A stretch of 64,000 nucleotides of DNA from Gentiana macrophylla (lineage: Eukaryota; Streptophyta; Magnoliopsida; Gentianales; Gentianaceae). The notes below the pieces were generated by a model. It ran no database searches. It was not told the origin of the DNA and saw only the letters and a program-made list of their open reading frames with translations. The first letter of the stretch is position 1. Each line of letters opens with the position of its first letter. A program made the position numbers and the translations under genes. Shown piece by piece: positions 43,313 to 53,480 of this stretch. The stretch lies in the NCBI GenBank assembly GCA_026214975.1, contig JAOBSW010000463.1, forward strand, positions 310,001-374,000, in the 5' to 3' direction.

Positions 43313-45105
43313 TGTTCGCGAAAATCACAACTACACTAGCAAGCGGACTAGGTCAACTGTAGTATAGCTCAATTCGTGAGCAAGGTCGATCCAGGGGACT
43401 TGTTCGATAATTATGCAAACTTAGTTATCAAATTCAAGATTACGGGTGGTTTGTGGTCTTTGACCAAAATAAACGCGGAAAATTAGGTAAAAAGAACGGT
43501 TTATCAAATCAAGACGAGTTTTAACCACTTTTAAGAAAGTAGATCGAACCGAACTAGTTAATTATTCCCTAATCGTTTCCTATATTGATTCATACACTTT
43601 TGTCATTAAAGTTCCAAGAATCGAATCAATTATTGGTGTATTTTCCTAAAGTAGTTCATAGATCGTGCGCGGACTCTAGAACCCTATGAATAGCTAAACG
43701 TCTACCGTGCGCGGGCTAGAACAATATTAACTAAACACGAATTAAGAACTAGAAAATACCGATAATAATTATCGTAAACCTCGCTACGTAACTACCGTGC
43801 ACGGGCTAGTTAACTAATAACGATCTAATTGTTTCTTGTCCAATTACTCTTTTCAACCTTAGTTCCTTCAAGAATAATTTACGAAAACATGCAAAGAGTT
43901 GATCAAGTTCTAAACATGTAAGTTAAAAAGAAACAATAGAAATAATCAAAACAATTCGTATCGGGGAAACTAAATCGTTAAGGCTTTTCTCCAATATAGA
44001 CCGTTGGGTACTCTTCCAAAACAAAGTCTTTTCCCCGAGACCGGGCGTTTCTCGTGTATGAATCAATATAAATCACGATTAGGTGCAAATTAACATCGTT
44101 CATTTCGATCTACAAATAATTTAACCTAACATGCTTGTAACAAGGATAATCATCACAAATTCATCAAACATAGAAGAAAGAATCGACATGATTACCTAGA
44201 AACACGAGATCAATCTTCTAGCTATTTCCTCCGCAATGAATCACCAATCGAACGAACATGCAAAAGCTAAACTACTCTCAAATAATGAAGAAAACAAGAA
44301 CTTATATTGATAATACTTTAAGTAAATTGTCTGCTCTCAAAATCGTGCATATTCGATGTATTACATCTTATTTATAGTAAACAAACCGACCTAGGGCTAA
44401 AAAGGGTAAATCTGTAAGTTTTAGGGTTAAGTCGGCTCGCTTAACCGACAAGTGGCCCTCGGTTCAACATCTTTGGGCTGATCTGGACATGTCCGACACG
44501 TCTTGGGCTTATGCGGGACATGTCTTGGACACATGGGCCATTGTACCATAGATCTTTCTCGGTTCGGCGTCTTTGGTTGTCTGTGGGCTTGTCTAGAACG
44601 TGTCTGAGTGATCCCGAGCATTCCTTGGGCACTGGGTCGCTTTACCGAGAATCATGCTCGGTTCGGCGCCCTAGCCTTTTCCTGGGCTTGTCCAAGACTC
44701 GATCTGGACATGTCGGGGCATCTGGCCTTGTCCTGGGCATGTCCTGGCCTTGTCCTGGGCATGTCCTGGCCTTGTCTTGGGCATGTCCTGGCCTTGTCCT
44801 GGGCATGTCCTGTAGCTCGACTTGGTTCTCCTCCGGTTCGATCTTGATCTTTCTACATGTCTCGGCCCAAATCCACTTCGTCTCAAGTTAGTCCACCAGT
44901 TATTCCTACAAAGAATCATAAACGTGTAGTAATACAATTCGGTAAAGAAATGAGATAAAAATACGAAATAGTCACGATAAAAGCTATACGCAACTTCCAA
45001 TCAAATTAAGCACTTTTACGTATAGTTTATCATGAATTAATCTTGTTTAAGTCCAATTTCGGGGGTAAACTGATATAGAAAATGTCATAAAGTTGATTCG
45101 CATCA
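43313..45105 (-). repeat. 5' LTR of element B
   Basis: Matches 28467-30241 closely, with small indels. TATA-type box (minus CTATAAATAAGA) at about 44364-44375. CTCGGTTC motifs upstream of it at 44458, 44558-44571 and 44657-44670; four-unit minisatellite at 44721-44810. U5 box at 43359-43392 with CAC lost from GGTCGATCCCAC. Confidence 0.93.
44721..44810. repeat. 22-bp minisatellite in the B 5' LTR (4 units)
   Basis: Four copies of CTGGCCTTGTCYTGGGCATGTC, one more than in the other LTR. It lies in U3. Confidence 0.85.
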
Positions 45106-45449
45106 GGGTATTGGCAGAAATTGTTTAAAATAATGTCAAATAATAATAACCAGCAAGTTCAAAGTTCAATGAGACACAAAACTCAAAATCAAAGCCAACT
45201 ATTACGGTTATAGCACATCAATAAGACTCAAAACTCAAAATCAAAGCATTAACAAATGAAAAAACTTGCAGATTATCAAACAATTTTCAATAGCTTTTGT
45301 GGTTATGTTACTTAATCAATTGAAGGAATGAACCTTAGATTCAACATGAACCAATTACAACTAGAATCAAACACAACATATAAAAATCTACATCCACCAA
45401 TGTGGATGCTCTAATCTCAACCAGCAAGTGATGCAAAGCCAGATGGTAA

Positions 45450-45520
45450 CATACCTTGATCATCCCTAAGCTGAAATTTTTTTTTGAGCCTTTTCATTTG
45501 TGTGTGAGACATTCCTGCAT
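45450..45520 (-). pseudogene. CACTA protein, first copy of the duplicated KRLKK exon
   Basis: The minus strand reads SHTQMKRLKKKFQLRDDQ with a splice-like ACCTTGATC border. Near-identical exons occur at 28268-28326, 27890-27975 and 27690-27765. The flank AAGTGATGCAAAGCCAGATG (45425 and 28241) is shared too, so exon plus intron were duplicated. Element B lies between this copy and the next. Confidence 0.7.
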
Positions 45521-46600
45521 ATTATTCAACTTCATAAGAACACATTGCAAACTTGAACAGAAAGATAAAGGGGCACTCATCGAGTAAAAATAACCCTTTT
45601 GAACGGACTAATACACTGAAACCCATGTTCTATGACTTTGGATTGGACTTGGATTCTTTCATGACCGGACCTCATCAGGTATACCAATTCATATTATTAT
45701 CCCATGCCAAAATATGTATAACTACACTTCATCTTCGTATATTCACTCTATGTAGCTTAGAACCAGCAACAATATTGCAAAACATGCACCAAATGCAACC
45801 ACCCATAATGCTCTATCATGATGATGATAACTTAGCAAATAATATTGAAAACAATTGTGGTCAAGTGGAAGTTGACTCATCACTTGCAACTAACTTAGCA
45901 AATAATATTGCAAAACATGCACCAAATGCAACTCAAATGAAAGCCTATAAGGATCTAATTTGATTGGCGCGGAAAAACTTGCGACAAAACAAGGCGATAA
46001 GTAAAAAAATATATTACTATCTAAACAATAGCTTATGGTAATGCATAAACGGTCAATAATGGGAGCACTCCCACAGTTGTGACAAGTAAAACAACCATAC
46101 ACTGCAGACATCGCCGCTCACACGATCATATCAAAGTTGCTTGTGTTTCTACTTTTAAGAAAACATTCAACATCTTTCAGATTCAGAGCAACTCATCAAA
46201 ATGGTTAATCATGCATTCTATCCCCTCGAATCATTATTTAAATATTTCAAATAAAGTACTTCACGACAAAAGCACAGAGAAATCAAAATCCCCTCCAAAG
46301 CTTTCTATATCCAGATATCAATCGCAACACAGGTTTACGAGAATCAGAAGTTCAGGAAATGCAGCACCTAATCACTCGCAACACCAAAGAAGCATCCAGT
46401 GATATGTCAAGGAAAACAAATCTAAAACAGAATAGTCCAAATACACATGCATATATATTTCCTAGAACGCCAACAAACAAATCTCCGAATACACATGCAT
46501 GTTATTCGTAATCGTCTCTACTCTCTATCAATTTCAGGACACGCAGATGTGTTTCCTTAAATTTCATGAAGAAATCAATACATAACACATGGCGATCAGA
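45521..46600. other. CACTA 5' intron region, no gene recognised
   Basis: A plus-strand open frame at 45553-45963 has no recognisable domain. It contains a repeated phrase AATATTGCAAAACATGCACC (45770 and 45911 regions) and CTTAGCAAATAATATTG (45832 and 45895), so it is a partial tandem repeat rather than a likely gene. The rest is AT-rich. Confidence 0.45.
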
Positions 46601-46800
46601 AAACTTAACTTACGATGAGCGATTTCGTTGATCGCCGATTAGATTGCCGTTGATCGCTCCTTCTTTATCTCCGCCTCTTCGTTCTCGAAGATTGGGTTAG
46701 GGAAGCAGCGTATTGTGTTTATTCAAAGTAGGTTAGGGTTTATTCACCTCAGATCGCCTCAGATCGCCTCTTTGCCTCAGATCGCCTCTTACAAGAATAA
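46601..46800 (-). promoter_or_regulatory. Probable 5' UTR and first splice donor of the CACTA gene
   Basis: The minus strand has a relatively GC-rich, exon-like stretch (about 46700-46612) ending CTCATCGTAAGTTAAG, a good plant splice donor. Just upstream are tandem copies of CCTCAGATCG (46746-46785, plus strand). This resembles a transcribed leader exon; the transcription start is not identified. Confidence 0.4.
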
Positions 46801-47035
46801 TATTGAAAAAGCATCGGGCAAAATAGGGTTTATTCAAAGTAGGTTTAGAATATATATGTGTTTGGGCTGGTGTAAAGGATGGCCCAAATATGTATTGGAC
46901 TGGTGCAGATTAATTGCATTGGCTCAAACACTTAATTATGTTCAACATATATTGTGTATATTGCAATAAAATTAATTATAAGTATTTGCAATATGTTTCG
47001 TGCTTCGACATGACTCGACTGATCAGTATTCATAT

Positions 47036-47317
47036 ACAAGACATTTTAAAGTGTCTCCACTGATATAAAATTAAGACATTTTAAAGTGTCTCCATAGGGT
47101 CCCAGAAAACTACACTACATAGAAGACATTTTAAAATGTCTCCACATGTATAACAAAATTAAGACATAATAAAATGTCTCCACACGGTCTCACACATTTT
47201 CACCTTAATTGCTATAGATACATTTTTTGTACTAGTGACTCTATATCATGTTTTTAGAGACATTTTTTCTAAAATGTATTTATAGGTGTGTCTCTATAGG
47301 TGTTTTTTCTTGTAGTG
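47036..47317. repeat. CACTA right terminus and subterminal repeats
   Basis: Four or more copies of AAGACATTTTAAARTGTCTCCA (47039, 47075, 47122 and a variant at 47161). They end with the terminal repeat at 47304-47317. The core GACATTTTAAAATGTC is palindromic. An internal CACTAGTACAAAAAATG-like sequence (minus strand, 47221-47237) resembles another CACTA end. Confidence 0.75.
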
Positions 47318-49058
47318 ACTATGAATAGGATATATGATCAACAAAAACAAGAAAGAATACAATGACAGGACCAACACCCCCTCCCTGCCCTCCCTCTCTC
47401 CGCACTTTCCCAAAGCTAATGTTAGTGAGGCCAGTTGTGCTCCTAGAATGCAAGTTAAGTTTATGCGTGTTAAAATACAGAATTAACCCAATGCCTTCCT
47501 TTTGTAGGTAACCCGGCCTTAGCTACAAGCCTGGATTTATGTTTGAGTATTGTCCCATCTTGTTTCATTTTTAACATGAAAATCCATCTATTTCCCACTA
47601 TGTGTTGTCCCTCTCTTGGTGCTACAAAGTCCCAATTGATTTTTTCCATTGTGGTTGAGATGAAGCCTTAGATACGGAAGATGGTTTGGCATTGGCAGCA
47701 AATACTGATTGTGAGACAAGAGTGAAGATATTCTAATGTTTGAACACTTCACTTGTTGACCTTGTGCATGTGATGAGATAGTGAAATAGAAAATTTTGTG
47801 TTGTTATCATTGGAGGACTAGTTGAAGAATAGGGTGTAAAGGATGAAACAAATGAGTGTGATGAGCAGGTAAAGATGAGTGATGTGCAGTTTATGGACTG
47901 TGAGCAGGACTATGAGGTGTTCTAAGAGAAGAATCATTACCTCCACAGATGGACAATGCACCACTGATGGTTGTTGGTTAAATTATTAATAGATGGTCAG
48001 TAGCATAATGTGGAAAATCTGGAGACGCAATAGGGGCAGACTGTACAATGACAAGACAAAAGCTTGAAGGATGCATAAGAGGGTAAGGACTCTCATTCTT
48101 ATTGAAGGAAACATCTCTAGACGCATACACTTTCTTGGATGGAGTCATGCATTTGTGTCCTTTCCTGGTTTTAGTAAGAGCATATTTGTACTCAAGATTC
48201 GACATTGAGCCTGGATGTTATAAAGATTTCAAGAGTAGACCAAATCTCATGAGGCGTGGAACAACCGAAAACTTCTATTAGTGCATCTTCCCTCATAGAT
48301 CCAAGGAGCCATTCTAAAAGTAGATGATTTGCAGCACACCACTCTTCGTATGCTGGATTACTGATCCAGGTTGAAGTTACGAACCTGCAAAAGCGGTAAT
48401 AAACTCAGGTGGATTTGGCTTCGTTCCCAAAAGATGGCCATTAAATTTTTATCCACATATGACTGGAAGTACAGAGAACCTTCATAGTAGATATCTATTT
48501 TGATCAAGCTTAATAGTAAGATTTTGATTCAGATTTGGTCTAAAGGGACGTAGGCCATCAGGATTTGAAGATGTGGCAGCTGGGATAACATAGGTTGTAA
48601 ACTAAGGTAAGGATTTCAAGGATGGAGTGAATGGGAGGCTTAGTGGAAAGGATGTCGAACACATGAATGTGGGAAATATAGATTATGGATTTTGAATATG
48701 AGTTCAAATTGAGCCACCAAAGACTAAGGAAATGAGATTACAACAGCGGATTGAGGAATTGGAGCAGGTGATGTTGTGAAAGAGGAAAAGGAGCTGACGC
48801 AGTGGTGGAAATAGATGTCCACGGAGAATGTTAGGATCTGATATCAACTTTGGAAATTAGAATGTTAAGATTGTTTTTATTTACTAAAGAAATACAACCA
48901 CCTGGGAATATATCCCAATTTAGGTAAAATAGTACAAAACAAAATCCATCTGATAATGATGTGTCAACACGTCAATGGAACACCTTACCACAATATATAC
49001 TAGTTACTAGCCAAGTGTAAAACCTATCTATTAGTATCTCAAAAGCACCCCAAGAGAC
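47318..49058 (-). pseudogene. Copia M2 copy b: pol fragment, gag, primer site and LTR
   Basis: 47440-48170 repeats the pol fragment of 11430-12170 (RT start and integrase C-terminus KGHKCMTPSKKVYASRDVSF). At 48165 it jumps to gag (SNLEYKYALTKTRKG; counterpart of 6230-6470) by an internal deletion, continues to about 48830, with the primer site CTGATATCAAC at 48838 and LTR remnant to about 49058. A 55-bp CT-rich insertion (47361-47415) is absent from copy a. Confidence 0.75.
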
Positions 49059-49383
49059 TGCATGGGAAAGCGCCCCGACCAAACCTAGAATTTTATTCTG
49101 GGAGTTTTCCGGTCATGTCATGCTGGTTTTCCAATTACTGTTGTAAATTTATTCAAATTATTTAACTTAAATGCATACGATGTTTTCCTTCATTGTTCCC
49201 ACACAAATGATCTGTCTTATTTTTTTGTTTGTTATGACTAAAGAAAAGGAAAGCATAAAACTTTACTCACACGACAACAATCACACTAGAATGTAAATGT
49301 CAAATATAACATTACTTCCAAACAAAATGATTAATAATATACAAAATCGTTTTTAGCATCTGTCGAAAGCATAATACGACTAA
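49059..49383. other. 3' flank of HD-ZIP IV copy 2; empty hAT site
   Basis: Alignable with 7266-8080 without the MITE. ATTAATAATATACAAAATCG at about 49330 is the pre-insertion site of the hAT element. Confidence 0.65.
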
Positions 49384-50257
49384 TCATCCAATCCTCACAG
49401 TATGAGCATTATTGATACTCTGCATTGAAGTTTTAACAAGACCTTGCACAAATTCAATCGAATGATCCGATGGATTTTGACTTGGGAAAGGGCTGATGAA
49501 GATTTGCAAAGAGGCAGTGAGAAGGGTTCCAACAAGAGAAGTTGCTTCAGGATTTTCTCTAAAGAAAACCGATCCGGCTTGGTGGGTATAATTGTAAATC
49601 ATCTTGGGAAGATTTCAATTTTATCTAGGTTTGCTTTATCTGAAAAATCGTCATTGAATTCATGCACAAAGATGCATAAATTGTGGAAGATGATGTAAAT
49701 TATGTGTTGGTCTCTGCTACAGCTCTTATATAGAGTTCTGTAGCCGACTTAAGACTTGACTAAACCCTAGCCCGACATTGTATAATCAACATGTTTCGTG
49801 GTTCTTCATTTCCATGAACCTATACAACAAGGATAGTTAACAAAAAGGTTATATATGTTTGCATATTTGATTTATTGAGTAAAAATATCCTTAATTATAT
49901 TGTACTAGAAACATGTATGTTTTGATACTAACCTATAGTATAGAAACACAATTCCCCTCCCGGCCAAGAGAGAGTGAGCGAAATGTTTCTTGAACAGTTC
50001 AAAGATCACATGAAGAACATCCACTGCATGGAATGTAACATATATACGTGTAGAAGTTATAAGTATAAGTATATATTCATAAGCATTTATTTCATCATTT
50101 ATTCAACTTTAAAACTTGTACTTTAAAATTAACAAAGATGCATTTGTGTTAGCGTTGTACAAGAAATCACTGCACCAACCTCTTTTGAAAATATTTGGAA
50201 TTTTTTTAACCAGTTATGTGCTTTCTAAAATAATGATCGATATAATATGTACCTCTG
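49384..50257 (-). pseudogene. HD-ZIP IV pseudogene, copy 2 (C-terminus)
   Basis: Minus strand. The last exon keeps the true C-terminus: GTLLTASLQIFISPFPSQNP and SIEFVQGLVKTSMQSINNA (49384-49560), the end of the post-START region of class IV homeodomain-leucine zipper proteins. Copy 1 lacks this part. Upstream the exon is broken by a 63-bp insertion at 49715-49777 and by frameshifts; the exon at about 49940-50030 is rearranged compared with 8431-8520. Homology ends at 50257 where copia N begins. Confidence 0.8.
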
Positions 50258-50258
50258 C

Positions 50259-50765
50259 TGTAATGGTGACTTAAACTAGGATACTGAGTTTGGTCTACTG
50301 AGTGTGATACTCATCAGAATCTGTGTGTAAACTGTGGTGGTCAGTAGAGCATGAAGGTGTATGCTGAATTTGGTGTTCAGCTGGGCTGGATCAGCAGGGT
50401 TGATCAACCTGCTGAAGTTAAGGCTACTGAAGTTGAGTCTACTGATAATCAGCATACTTGGGGAACACATCTGCATGGTTTTCCGATTTGGATAAGGTTA
50501 CTTCTTAGGTATTTCAGTCATTTTCTGGTATGGCTGCTTAGCCGGTTAGGGTTGGATTCCCAAGGCTATAAATACCATCTATATTAATTGTAACTTGATG
50601 TAACTTTCTCGTGATAATAAAATATCCTCGGTTGTCCGTGGAGTATTCGGCGCATTGCCGGAAACCACGTTAAATCTGTGTTCTTCTTGTTTCTGTGTTT
50701 GTTTACTTGTTAACTGTCTATCTTTACTCACAATCACCATCACGTCTTGATCGCTTTGTCAAAAC
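50259..50765 (+). repeat. 5' LTR of copia N
   Basis: It starts where HD-ZIP IV homology ends (GTACCTC, then TGCTGTAATGG at 50256-50266) and ends just before the primer site. TATA box CTATAAATAC at about 50570. It has repeated CTACTGA/CTGCTGA phrases. Ends approximate. Confidence 0.7.
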
Positions 50766-50769
50766 AAAC

Positions 50770-50782
50770 TGGTATTAGAGCA
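50770..50782 (+). promoter_or_regulatory. Primer-binding site of copia N
   Basis: TGGTATTAGAGCA, one change from TGGTATCAGAGC, the complement of initiator tRNA-Met. Confidence 0.85.
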
Positions 50783-50859
50783 TCTAGGTTCATCAAGAAA
50801 TCTGTTTATCTGTTTTAAGCAAGGTAGATTGGCATCAAGGTCATAATTGATGCTAGGAT

Positions 50860-51340
50860 TTGAGATCTATGCAAGCTTTTCTGGTGAGAAAGATGTCTGC
50901 TTTAAATGTCAAGATTGACAAGTTTACAGGAAGAAATAGTTTTAGTCTGTGGCAGATCAAGATGCGTGCTTTGTTGAAGCAACAGAGATTATGGGGTCCT
51001 TTGTCTAAATCAACACAAGGAAGTGCAGCTGAGAGAGCCAGTCTGGAGGAGAAAGCACATTCAACAATTATGTTGTGCTTGTCAGATGATATTATCACAG
51101 AGGTTGCTGAAGAGGACACAACAGAGAATTATAGTCCAAGCTTGAGAGTCTGTACGTGATGAAGTCTCTAACCAACAAGTTGTTATTGATACAACGTTTG
51201 TTCAGCCTAAGAATTCATGAGGGCACTCAGTGGAGGGATCATCTAGATCAGCTGAACACAATATTTCTTGACCTAAGGAATATTGATGTAAATATTGAAG
51301 ATAAGGATGCAACATTGACCCTACTCTAAAGAAGATCTAG
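50860..51340 (+). pseudogene. Copia N gag fragment
   Basis: The frame 50895-51159 reads SALNVKIDKFTGRNSFSLWQ, KMRALLKQQRLWGPLSK and HSTIMLCLSDDIITEVAEED, the N-terminal copia Gag region (W-Q-x-KM-x-ALL). A frameshift near 51150 is followed by SLTNKLLLIQRL-type UBN2 text to about 51310. The C-terminal gag including the zinc knuckle is absent; the sequence passes directly to protease. Confidence 0.8.
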
Positions 51341-51648
51341 CCCTATCAATCTCAGAGTCAATAGGGCACAGAGATGTGTGGATTCTAGGCATTAGGGCAT
51401 CTTATCATGTGTGTCCAAACAGGGAGTGGTTTTCAACTTATCAGCAGTTGGATGGAGGCCATATTGTAGTGGCTAACAGCAAGGTCTACAAAATAGTTGG
51501 GATTGGATCAGTCAAATTGAGGACACATGATGGTAAATTCTGCACATTGAATGAGGTTGGGCATGTTCCACAAATGACCAAGAATTGGGTATCACTTTAT
51601 CTATTAGACAGCAAAGGGTTCATGTTCAGGGGTGAAGGTGGAGCGTGA
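51341..51648 (+). pseudogene. Copia N protease, active site lost
   Basis: The frame reads WILGIRASYHVCPNREWFST, then GHIVVANSKVYKIVGIGSVKL and TLNEVGHVPQMTKNWVSLYL. The family motif D-S-G-A-S-Y-H is G-I-R-A-S-Y-H here, so the catalytic Asp and its neighbours are replaced. Confidence 0.82.
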
Positions 51649-51779
51649 ATGTCTATAAGGGTTTAGTTGTGATTATGAAGGGTATCAGTCAGGGGACATT
51701 GTACATACTACAATAGTCTATTGTATCAGGTTCTGCTGATGTTGCATCATCAGAAGTTTACCAGTCACAGCTGACCAAG

Positions 51780-52442
51780 TTGTGGCATATGAGACTAGGT
51801 CATATGGGTGAAAGAGGGATGCAGATTCGGTCTAAGTCTGATCTACTTAGGGGACATAAGGTCAAGGAACTGGATTTTTGTGAACACTATGTGTTTGGGA
51901 AGCTACATAGGAGCAAGTTCCCAAAAGCAATTCACATCACAAAAGGGACACTTGATTATGTCCATTCTGATTGTTGGGGACCTACAAGGGTGGAGTCATT
52001 GGGTGGTCACAAGTACTTTTTGTCTTTTATAGATGATTATTCAAGGATGGTTTGGGTAGTTATGATGAAGCACAATAGTGAAGCATTCAAGCACTTCAAG
52101 CAGTGGAAGGCATTGGTTGAGAATCAGACATGTACTGGAATCAAGCTCAAAACACCACTTGAGGTTTGGTCAGGAAAGTCAGCAGACTACTCAGGTCTAA
52201 GGGTTTTTGGAAGCACAGTCTACTATCATGTCAGTGAAGGAAAATTGGAACCTAGAGCCAAGAAAGAAGTGTTTGTGGGATATAAAGATGGAGTAAAAGG
52301 GTATAGAGTCTGGTCATCATCTGAAAATAGGGTTATACTCAGCAGGAGTGTAGTCTTTGATGAAAATTCTATGCTTAACTCATCTATGAGGGCCACATCT
52401 GAATCTGAAATTGGATCTGAAACTGAGAAGGTTGAAAAATAG
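51780..52442 (+). pseudogene. Copia N integrase with core deletion
   Basis: 220-residue frame. It has the pre-integrase WHMRLGHMGERGMQ, a zinc-binding remnant (CEHYVFGKLHR, second Cys pair altered), the first core Asp in YVHSDCWGP and FLSFIDDYSRMVWVV. At about 52130 WKALVENQT passes directly to KLKTPLEVWSGKSADYSGL, so the segment with the second Asp (R-T-D-N-G), T-P-Q-Q-N-G and the catalytic Glu, about 80 residues in relatives, is missing while the frame stays open. The C-terminal part with KEVFVGYKDGVKGYRVWS is retained. Confidence 0.85.
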
Positions 52443-52547
52443 GTGGAGCTTCAAGTTGAGTCCTGAATTGAAAGACTCGGCAGGGAATAGTCAACAATCA
52501 ACAGAACCAGAACTGGATACAAGCCAGTCTGCTGAACAAGGGTCAGC

Positions 52548-52674
52548 TGATAGATAATATTGAATAACAAACTAATTGTCATTAGGAAATAATGTGTGTA
52601 CAACGGGTTTATATAGAGAGCCAACAAGGCTATAATCGTAAAGTACAAAATAATGTAAATAATATAATCTAATA
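52548..52674 (-). repeat. 3' LTR of copia O, about 127 bp
   Basis: In element sense it starts TATTAGATTATATT (expected TG is TA) after the polypurine tract TTGAGGGAGCG and ends ATTATCTATCA. TATA box (minus CTATATAAAC) at about 52609-52618. Short LTRs of this size occur in some copia lineages. Ends inferred without a partner. Confidence 0.65.
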
Positions 52675-53480
52675 CGCTCCCTCAAGCGGACGGAGCCGAG
52701 CGAAGTCCAAGCTTGGAAACAAGTGAAGAAAAAGATAACCGTGGCAAGGGCTTGGTGAGAACATCGGCCAGCTGGTCTGCAGCAGCGACACGAGCAACAC
52801 GAATAAGACCCCGCTCAACATGCACACGAATAAAGTGATATTCAATAGCGACGTGCTTCATGCGTGAGTGAAAAACCGGGTTGGCACTGAGACTAAGCGC
52901 TCCTAAATGTCACAAAAAATCACTGGCGTGGAGGTAACGGTAAAACCGAGATCAACAAGCAGATAAGTCAGCCAGGCAACTTCGGGCGTCAGATTCGCAA
53001 CACACGGTACTCGCCGTGGAAGAGAGAAATCGAGTGTTGCTTCTTGGAGCTCCAGGAAATGGCATTTTTGCCCAAGAAGACAATATAACCAGAAGTGGAA
53101 GTGTAACCTGGTACATACTCAGAGGACACGGGGTCGCGATAGCCAGCGTCCCTGTTACCTGCCCAATCAGAATTCGAAAACGCATGCAAGGCCAGAGGGG
53201 AATCCCGATATAACTGTAAACCCAATGTAGGAGTGCCAGGCAAATAATGCAGAAGACGTTTGACAAGCATCCAATGATACTCTGTCGGTGCATGCATAAA
53301 CTGGGAGAGCTTATTAACTACAAACTGAATATCAACTCTCGTAAAGCATAAGTACTGCAAGGCACCCAAAACCTGACGATACTGAGTCGGATCGGAATAA
53401 GGAGGAGAAACAATAGGATCACCGGAAAAGGCATCAGCTGGCATAGGCATGGAAACTGCCTTAGAGTCCTCCATGTGAAC
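52675..53480 (-). pseudogene. Copia O RNase H and RT connection
   Basis: Minus strand 52989-53474: [80 protein letters not shown] and [20 protein letters not shown], then HGEYRVL. The Asp of SDWAG and Glu of EYR are present. It is shifted in frame relative to RT at about 53485 and again after 52989; the C-terminal end (to 52690) reads VRVAAADQLADVLTKPLP-like text. Confidence 0.85.

Larger units (their letters stand above)
28467..45105 (-). mobile_element. Athila-like retrotransposon B (deleted for RT/integrase core), with nested insertions
   Basis: LTRs 28467-30241 and 43313-45105 (1775 and 1793 bp), perfect 5-bp target duplication GGGTA (28462-28466, 45106-45110) and a tRNA-Asp primer site. 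It keeps gag, protease and the integrase C-terminus but not RT, RNase H or the integrase core. Copia Q with element D inside it interrupts B between the protease linker and the integrase remnant. Without these insertions B is about 8.2 kb. Inserted in the 5' part of the CACTA element. Confidence 0.92.
12697..47317 (-). mobile_element. CACTA (En/Spm) transposon containing nested retroelements
   Basis: The ends are CACTACAAGAAAAA at 12697 and its reverse complement TTTTTCTTGTAGTG ending at 47317. The flanking 3-bp duplication is AGT (12694-12696) and ACT (47318-47320); the duplicated empty site GCAAGACTATGAATAGG at 11382-11398 shows ACT was the target and AGT carries one later change. After removal of elements A and B about 7.3 kb remains, holding subterminal repeats and one plant-type En/Spm protein gene on the minus strand. 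I found no catalytic TNPD/Transposase_21-type gene, so it looks non-autonomous. Confidence 0.9.
50259..52547 (+). mobile_element. Ty1/copia element N, 3'-truncated by element O
   Basis: Plus strand: LTR about 50259-50765, primer site 50770, gag 50860-51300, protease 51340-51648, integrase 51780-52442. RT and RNase H are not in the window; copia O starts at 52548 in opposite orientation, so the rest may lie beyond 64000. The integrase lacks its core (see the integrase entry). Confidence 0.85.

Noticed and set aside
45553..45963. 136-residue plus-strand frame as a gene
   Set aside because: Made partly of internal repeats (LANNI, KHAPNAT), on the antisense strand of the CACTA gene, no similarity recognised.
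12697..47317. Catalytic CACTA transposase (TNPD/Transposase_21) gene
   Set aside because: Searched by eye in the CACTA-derived segments on both strands; no segment matches.
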